Assembly: GCF_004357765.1 (NCBI RefSeq) | Contig: NZ_SMTE01000007.1 | Span: 186,001-250,000, forward strand | Origin: Pseudomonas putida | Lineage (GTDB): Bacteria > Pseudomonadota > Gammaproteobacteria > Pseudomonadales > Pseudomonadaceae | Length of the DNA: 64,000 nucleotides | Direction of reading: 5' to 3' | Part shown: positions 59,130 through 64,000 of the stretch, piece by piece | Layout: the number at the start of each line of letters is the position of its first letter | How positions within the stretch are numbered: the first letter of the stretch is position 1 | Made by a program: the position numbers and the translations under genes | Notes under the pieces: model-generated | The model's database searches: none | Seen by the model: the letters and a program-made list of their open reading frames with translations, nothing else | Told to the model about the DNA's origin: nothing

Positions 59130-60479
59130 ATGAAATCCTACGAAGTGAATTTTGATGGCCTGGTGGGGCCTACCCACAATTACGGCGGCTTGTCCTACGG
59201 CAACGTGGCTTCGCAGAGCAACAGCCAGCAGGCCTCCAACCCCCGAGAGGCGGCGCGTCAGGGTTTGGCCAAGATGAAGGCCCTGGTCGATCTGGGCTTC
59301 AAGCAGGGGGTGATAGCGCCGCAGGAACGCCCCGACGTGGCCGCGCTGCGCCGCCTTGGCTTTTCCGGCAGTGACGGCGAAGTGATTCAGCGTGCCGCCC
59401 GTGAGGCCATGCCTCTGCTGGTCGCTAGCTGTTCGGCGTCGAGCATGTGGGTGGCCAACGCCGCGACCGTCAGTCCCAGTGCCGACACGGCGGACGGGCG
59501 CGTGCATTTCACCGCTGCCAATCTCAACTGCAAGTTCCATCGCAGCATCGAGCACCCCACTACCAGCCGTGTGCTGGCGGCGATGTTCGCCGATGAACAG
59601 CACTTCGCTCACCATCCGGCATTGCCAGCGGTGGCGCAATTCGGCGACGAGGGTGCGGCCAACCACACGCGTTTCTGTCGCGACTACGGTGAAGCGGGCG
59701 TCGAGTTCTTCGTCTATGGGCGCAGCGCCTTCGACAGCCGCTATCCGGCTCCGCAGAAATACCCGGCGCGCCAGACCCTCGAGGCCTCTCAGGCCGTGGC
59801 CAGACTGCACGGCCTGAGCGAAGACGGGGTGGTCTACGCTCAACAGAACCCGGCCGTGATCGACCAGGGCGTGTTTCACAATGACGTGATCGCGGTGGGT
59901 AATCGCGAAGTGTTGTTCTATCACGAGGACGCGTTCCTCGACAGCGAGGCGATGCTTGGCCAACTGCAGGCTAAACTGGCCAGCAAGGGTGGTCGTTTCC
60001 AGGCCATCCAGGTGCCTCGTGCGTCGGTAGCGGTGGAGGATGCGGTGCGCTCCTACCTGTTCAACAGCCAGTTGCTCAGCCGCGACGATGGCTCGATGTT
60101 GCTGGTGGTCCCGGAGGAATGTCGGCACAACGAACGGGTCTGGACCTACCTCGAGCAGTTGACCCGCCAGGGTGGCCCGGTGGGCGAGGTCAAAGTCTTC
60201 GACCTCAAGCAGAGCATGCAGAACGGCGGTGGCCCTGCTTGCCTGCGGTTACGGGTAGCCTTGAAGGAAAGCGAGCTGGCGGCGGTCAATCCAGGCGTTA
60301 TCATGACCGCTCCACTGTACGAGACGCTCGTGCAGTGGGTCGACAAGCACTACCGCGACCGCCTCGGCGAAGCGGACCTTGCCGACCCGCAATTGCTGAT
60401 CGAGTGCCGTACGGCACTGGATGAGCTGACCCAGATTCTGCAGTTGGGTTCGGTCTATCCGTTCCAACGCCAACCTTGA
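59130..60479 (+). CDS. astB: N-succinylarginine dihydrolase AstB
   Basis: A 449-aa hydrolase of the amidinotransferase fold that converts succinylarginine to succinylornithine, CO2 and ammonia (second step). It begins [20 protein letters not shown] and contains [20 protein letters not shown] and [14 protein letters not shown], where the Cys is the expected nucleophile. It starts at ATG 59130, 23 bp after astD. Confidence 0.95.
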   Translation: MKSYEVNFDGLVGPTHNYGGLSYGNVASQSNSQQASNPREAARQGLAKMKALVDLGFKQGVIAPQERPDVAALRRLGFSGSDGEVIQRAAREAMPLLVASCSASSMWVANAATVSPSADTADGRVHFTAANLNCKFHRSIEHPTTSRVLAAMFADEQHFAHHPALPAVAQFGDEGAANHTRFCRDYGEAGVEFFVYGRSAFDSRYPAPQKYPARQTLEASQAVARLHGLSEDGVVYAQQNPAVIDQGVFHNDVIAVGNREVLFYHEDAFLDSEAMLGQLQAKLASKGGRFQAIQVPRASVAVEDAVRSYLFNSQLLSRDDGSMLLVVPEECRHNERVWTYLEQLTRQGGPVGEVKVFDLKQSMQNGGGPACLRLRVALKESELAAVNPGVIMTAPLYETLVQWVDKHYRDRLGEADLADPQLLIECRTALDELTQILQLGSVYPFQRQP

Positions 60480-60493
60480 AGAGAGTGAATGTA

Positions 60494-60784
60494 ATGTCCG
60501 ATGCCCTGCGCCTGATCCTCGAAGACCACGATGGTACCCAGCTGGAAACCTCCTGCACCCGGTTCGCCGTGGTGTGGCAAGGCAAGGAAGTGTGGATCCA
60601 GCAGGATGGTCGCGGCCAGCTGCTGATCGGTGTGGATGTCGAGGAAGGCGACAGCGAATACGCCAACCTTTTGCTGCGTCCGATGGCCACCAACCTGGTC
60701 AGCCTGCAGCTGGAGATGGAACCGGCCGAAGTCGGCGAAGACGACGATCACGTCCACGGTCCGGATTGCGGCCACCACCACTAA
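60494..60784 (+). CDS. Small His-rich-tailed protein conserved in the ast operon, unknown function
   Basis: A 96-aa protein between astB and astE. Most of it is a predicted small beta-rich domain ([38 protein letters not shown]), and it ends with an acidic linker and [13 protein letters not shown], which looks like a metal-binding tail. No known pathway step is missing, so it is not needed for the chemistry; a metal chaperone role for the zinc enzyme AstE is a guess. ATG 60494 gives an N-terminus without the extra residues of the TTG-initiated frame. Spacing of 14 bp after astB and 10 bp before astE places it in the operon. I recall a similar gene at this place in P. aeruginosa. Confidence 0.8.
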   Translation: MSDALRLILEDHDGTQLETSCTRFAVVWQGKEVWIQQDGRGQLLIGVDVEEGDSEYANLLLRPMATNLVSLQLEMEPAEVGEDDDHVHGPDCGHHH

Positions 60785-60794
60785 GGAAGCGCCT

Positions 60795-61802
60795 ATGCTC
60801 GCCCTTGGCAAACTGCTTGAGCTGACCCTCACCGATCACGAACCGGCCGAGAAGACCCAAGTGACACCCAAGGGCGTGCGTTTGCGCTGGCTAGGCGAGG
60901 GCGCGCTCGAAGTTCGCCCGGCCGAAGCCGAGGATTGCGGCCTGGACCTGCTGCTGTCTGCCGGCATCCACGGCAACGAAACCGCGCCGATCGAGTTGCT
61001 CGAGCGGCTGTTGCATGGCGTTGCCAATGGCAAGATCAAACCGCGTGCGCGGGTGTTGTTCCTGTTCGGCAACCCGGCAGCGATTCGCAAGGGAGAGCGT
61101 TTCATCGAACAGGACATCAACCGCCTGTTCAATGGTCGGCACGAGCTGTCCAGTGGCTTCGAGGCCTTGCGCGCCGCCGAGTTGGAGCAGTTCGCCCGGG
61201 TGTTCTTCAGTAAACCTGAGCGCACCCGGTTGCACTATGACCTGCACACGGCCATTCGCGGGTCGAAGATCGAGCAATTCGCCTTGTATCCCTATAAGGA
61301 AGGTCGCAAGCATTCCCGCCGCGAGCTGGCCCGCCTGGCCGCTGCAGGCATGGAGGCGGTGCTGCTGCAGAGCAAGTCGTCCATCACCTTCAGTGCCTTC
61401 ACCTACGAGCAACTCGACGCCGAAGCCTTCACGCTGGAGCTGGGCAAGGCACGTCCGTTCGGGCAGAACGAACAGGTCAACCTGGACAGGCTCGAAGAGC
61501 GGCTGATCCATATCATCGAGGGCACCGAGCCCGAGACTGCCGACTCCCTGGATGGCCTGAAGCTGTTCAGCGTCGCTCGGGAGATCATCAAGCACAGCGA
61601 TAGCTTCCACCTGCACCTGCCAGCGGATATCGAGAACTTCTCCGAGTTGAGCAAAGGCTATCTGTTGGCCGAGGATCTGGCGGAAATGCGCTGGGTGGTC
61701 GAGGAGGAGGGGGCACGGATCATCTTTCCCAACCCCAAGGTCAAGAATGGCTTGCGTGCGGGCATTCTGATCGTGCCGGATTCGGGGCAGCGCCTGGGGT
61801 GA
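60795..61802 (+). CDS. astE: Succinylglutamate desuccinylase AstE
   Basis: A 335-aa zinc enzyme releasing glutamate and succinate, the last pathway step. The metal ligands lie in [18 protein letters not shown] (His and Glu) and in [20 protein letters not shown] (His). ATG 60795 ([20 protein letters not shown]) has AAGGA about 7 bases upstream; the frame is open further upstream but overlaps the preceding gene. It is the last gene of the aru cluster. Confidence 0.94.
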   Translation: MLALGKLLELTLTDHEPAEKTQVTPKGVRLRWLGEGALEVRPAEAEDCGLDLLLSAGIHGNETAPIELLERLLHGVANGKIKPRARVLFLFGNPAAIRKGERFIEQDINRLFNGRHELSSGFEALRAAELEQFARVFFSKPERTRLHYDLHTAIRGSKIEQFALYPYKEGRKHSRRELARLAAAGMEAVLLQSKSSITFSAFTYEQLDAEAFTLELGKARPFGQNEQVNLDRLEERLIHIIEGTEPETADSLDGLKLFSVAREIIKHSDSFHLHLPADIENFSELSKGYLLAEDLAEMRWVVEEEGARIIFPNPKVKNGLRAGILIVPDSGQRLG

Positions 61803-62010
61803 GGGTGGTGTCGCGCTAGCAAGGCGGGGTAATTTCGGATCCGATCCCAGGTGAAAACCTTTTAATTCACCGCCTGTTCCATTTTCCCTTTCCTTGGGCG
61901 GTAATTGGCTTGCCAGTGGCGAAACGCAGGCGATAGCATCCGGTCATGTCGTTTTCGATTGCAACGCCCCGAAAAACCGTGCATTCGACGCTTTCTATCG
62001 CATAAACACA

Positions 62011-62039
62011 CTGCACCGAGACTGCAGGACCGATATAAT
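62011..62039 (+). promoter_or_regulatory. Probable alaS promoter
   Basis: A perfect TATAAT at 62034-62039, 67 bp before alaS, with a weak -35 (CTGCAC) after a 17-base spacer. The 303-bp gap 61803-62105 shows no gene and no convincing terminator for astE. Confidence 0.6.
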
Positions 62040-62105
62040 GCGGCCCTTTGCCGTCGTTTCGTCGACGCGTTTGCCCTCTGGGCCGCCGTTTCCGTGGAAG
62101 AACCT

Positions 62106-64000
62106 ATGAAAAGCGCAGAAATCCGTGAAGCCTTCCTTCGCTTCTTCGAAGAGCAGGGACACACCCGAGTCGCCTCCAGCTCCCTGATTCCGGGCAATGA
62201 CCCGACCCTGCTGTTTACCAACGCCGGCATGAACCAGTTCAAGGACTGCTTCCTCGGTCAGGAAAAGCGCGCCTACACCCGTGCGGTCAGCAGCCAGAAG
62301 TGCGTCCGCGCCGGCGGCAAGCATAACGACCTGGAAAACGTCGGCTACACGGCGCGCCACCATACCTTCTTCGAGATGCTGGGCAACTTCAGCTTCGGCG
62401 ACTATTTCAAGCGCGATGCGATCACCTTCGCCTGGACGTTCCTGACCTCCGAAAAATGGCTGAACCTGCCCAAGGACAAGCTGTGGGTCACGGTCTACGC
62501 CAGCGACGACGAAGCCTACGACATCTGGACCAAGGAAGTCGGTGTCCCGGCCGAGCGCATGGTGCGCATCGGCGACAACAAAGGCGCCCCATACGCCTCC
62601 GACAACTTCTGGACCATGGGCGACACCGGCCCGTGCGGCCCCTGCACCGAAATCTTCTACGACCACGGTCCGGACATCTGGGGTGGCCCGCCCGGCTCGC
62701 CGGAGGAAGACGGCGATCGCTACATCGAGATCTGGAACAACGTCTTCATGCAGTTCAACCGCACCGCCGATGGCGTCCTGCACCCGCTGCCGGCGCCGTC
62801 GGTGGATACCGGCATGGGCCTGGAGCGCATCAGTGCGGTGATGCAGCACGTGCACTCGAACTACGAGATCGACCTGTTCCAGAACCTGCTGGCCGCCGCC
62901 GCCAAGGCCATCGGTTGCAGCAACGATGAGCAGGCCTCGCTGAAAGTCGTCGCCGACCACATCCGCTCCTGCGGCTTCCTGATCGCCGACGGCGTACTGC
63001 CGTCCAACGAAGGCCGCGGTTACGTGCTGCGCCGCATCATTCGCCGGGCGTGCCGTCACGGCAACAAGCTGGGCGCCAAGGGCAGCTTCTTCTACCAGAT
63101 CGTCGCGGCACTGGTGGCTGAAATGGGTGAAGCCTTCCCCGAGCTCAAGAGCCAGCAGGCGCATATCGAGCGCGTGCTCAAGGCCGAAGAAGAGCAGTTC
63201 GCCAAGACCCTGGAGCAGGGTCTGCGCATCCTCGAGCAGGACCTGGCCCAGCTCAAGGGCAACGTGGTGCCGGGCGATGTGGTGTTCAAGCTCTACGACA
63301 CCTACGGCTTCCCTATGGACCTGACCGCCGACATCGCCCGTGAGCGCGAGCTGACCATCGACGAAGCCGGCTTCGAGCGCGAAATGGACGCCCAGCGCGA
63401 GCGCGCCCGTTCCGCCAGTGCCTTCGGCATGGACTACAACAGCCTGGTCAAGGTCGATACCGCCACTGAGTTCCTCGGCTACGAAGCTACCGAAGGGCAG
63501 GGCAAGGTCATCGCCCTGTACAAAGACGGCCAAGCGGTCGACCAGTTGGGCGAAGGCGAGGAGGGCGTCGTGGTCCTCGATCGCACCCCATTCTACGCCG
63601 AGTCCGGCGGCCAGGTCGGCGACAGCGGTTTCCTGCAGGCCGGTGCCGTACGCTTCGACGTACGCGACACGACCAAGACCGGCGGTGCTTTCCTGCATCA
63701 CGGCGTGGTCGCCAGTGGCGCGCTGCTGATCGGTGCGCCGGTCGAGGCCAAGGTCGATGCCGACGTCCAGCACGCCACCTCGCTGAACCACTCCGCCACC
63801 CACCTGCTGCATGAAGCGCTGCGCCAGGTCCTGGGCGAGCACGTGCAACAGAAGGGCTCGCTGGTCGACAGCCAGCGCCTGCGTTTCGACTTCAGCCACT
63901 TCGAGGCAGTGACCCCCGCGCAGATCAAGGCGCTGGAAGAAATCGTCAACCGGGAAGTGCGCAAGAACACGCCGGTCGAAACCGAGCTGACCGATATCGA
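62106..64000 (+). CDS. alaS: Alanine-tRNA ligase AlaS (3' part outside window)
   Basis: The first 631 residues of alanyl-tRNA synthetase. It begins [20 protein letters not shown] and has the class II motif 1 region [20 protein letters not shown], motif 2 [17 protein letters not shown] and motif 3 [27 protein letters not shown] follows in the tRNA-recognition part, and the editing-domain zinc motif starts with [13 protein letters not shown] near residue 560. The frame is open to the last base. The editing domain end and C-Ala domain (about 240 residues) lie beyond the window. It also edits Ser and Gly mischarged on tRNA-Ala. Confidence 0.97.
   Translation, partial: MKSAEIREAFLRFFEEQGHTRVASSSLIPGNDPTLLFTNAGMNQFKDCFLGQEKRAYTRAVSSQKCVRAGGKHNDLENVGYTARHHTFFEMLGNFSFGDYFKRDAITFAWTFLTSEKWLNLPKDKLWVTVYASDDEAYDIWTKEVGVPAERMVRIGDNKGAPYASDNFWTMGDTGPCGPCTEIFYDHGPDIWGGPPGSPEEDGDRYIEIWNNVFMQFNRTADGVLHPLPAPSVDTGMGLERISAVMQHVHSNYEIDLFQNLLAAAAKAIGCSNDEQASLKVVADHIRSCGFLIADGVLPSNEGRGYVLRRIIRRACRHGNKLGAKGSFFYQIVAALVAEMGEAFPELKSQQAHIERVLKAEEEQFAKTLEQGLRILEQDLAQLKGNVVPGDVVFKLYDTYGFPMDLTADIARERELTIDEAGFEREMDAQRERARSASAFGMDYNSLVKVDTATEFLGYEATEGQGKVIALYKDGQAVDQLGEGEEGVVVLDRTPFYAESGGQVGDSGFLQAGAVRFDVRDTTKTGGAFLHHGVVASGALLIGAPVEAKVDADVQHATSLNHSATHLLHEALRQVLGEHVQQKGSLVDSQRLRFDFSHFEAVTPAQIKALEEIVNREVRKNTPVETELTDI

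Overview
The window is a chromosomal segment of a fluorescent Pseudomonas, most likely of the P. putida group. This rests on remembered gene order: the run from a type I outer-membrane protein gene through recQ, scpAB, rluB, aroP, phhABR, acsA, the aot/argR/aru(ast) cluster to alaS is the order I associate with P. putida and, more loosely, P. aeruginosa. High GC content, paired REP palindromes of the Pseudomonas type and PhhR/ArgR-type operators agree. No database comparison was possible. No rRNA, tRNA, CRISPR array, transposase or integrase was recognised.

Region by region. 1-11,150: a Lap-type adhesin module, with a partial ABC exporter gene (lapB-like) and a TolC-type outer-membrane gene (lapE-like) on the minus strand, divergent from a 2594-aa RTX adhesin with an N-terminal retention module, a LapG-type cleavage motif, long near-identical repeats, a VWA domain and RTX repeats. 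11,250-15,330: a two-gene insert, an AT-richer putative membrane immunity gene and a 1089-aa VasX/BTH_I2691-like type VI secretion effector, with no other T6SS gene nearby. 15,560-26,710: housekeeping and small membrane genes (ybaN, YecA family, recQ, MarR regulator, PlpD-type patatin autotransporter, SelT/W-like protein, EamA exporter, Mpo1-like protein, OruR-like regulator, TrkH, nitroreductase). 26,800-30,840: a Cpx-like sensor/periplasmic protein/response regulator set, then a coiled-coil protein, yciI and yciB. 30,900-35,390: RNase AM, yciO, scpA, scpB and rluB in one direction.

35,390-46,490 is an aromatic amino acid region: aroP, phhA and phhB, and their regulator phhR. TyrR/PhhR-type boxes lie in front of aroP and between phhA and phhR, and a short ORF rich in Phe, Tyr and Trp codons with a strong ribosome site sits in the aroP leader. 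A LysR gene, a YdiJ-type D-2-hydroxyacid dehydrogenase and an MFS transporter lie between. 47,260-61,800: acsA, then arginine uptake (aotJQMP), its regulator argR, and the complete arginine succinyltransferase pathway (aruC, aruF, aruG, astD, astB, a His-rich 96-aa protein, astE). ArgR half-sites lie before aotJ and aruC. The window ends inside alaS.

Functional reading: the exporter pair should secrete the adhesin. The effector/immunity pair is an independent competition cassette. PhhR should coordinate aromatic amino acid import with phenylalanine hydroxylation. ArgR should coordinate arginine import with its breakdown to glutamate and succinate. The best candidates for something undescribed are the aromatic-codon leader ORF before aroP and the compositionally mosaic orphan T6SS effector cassette.
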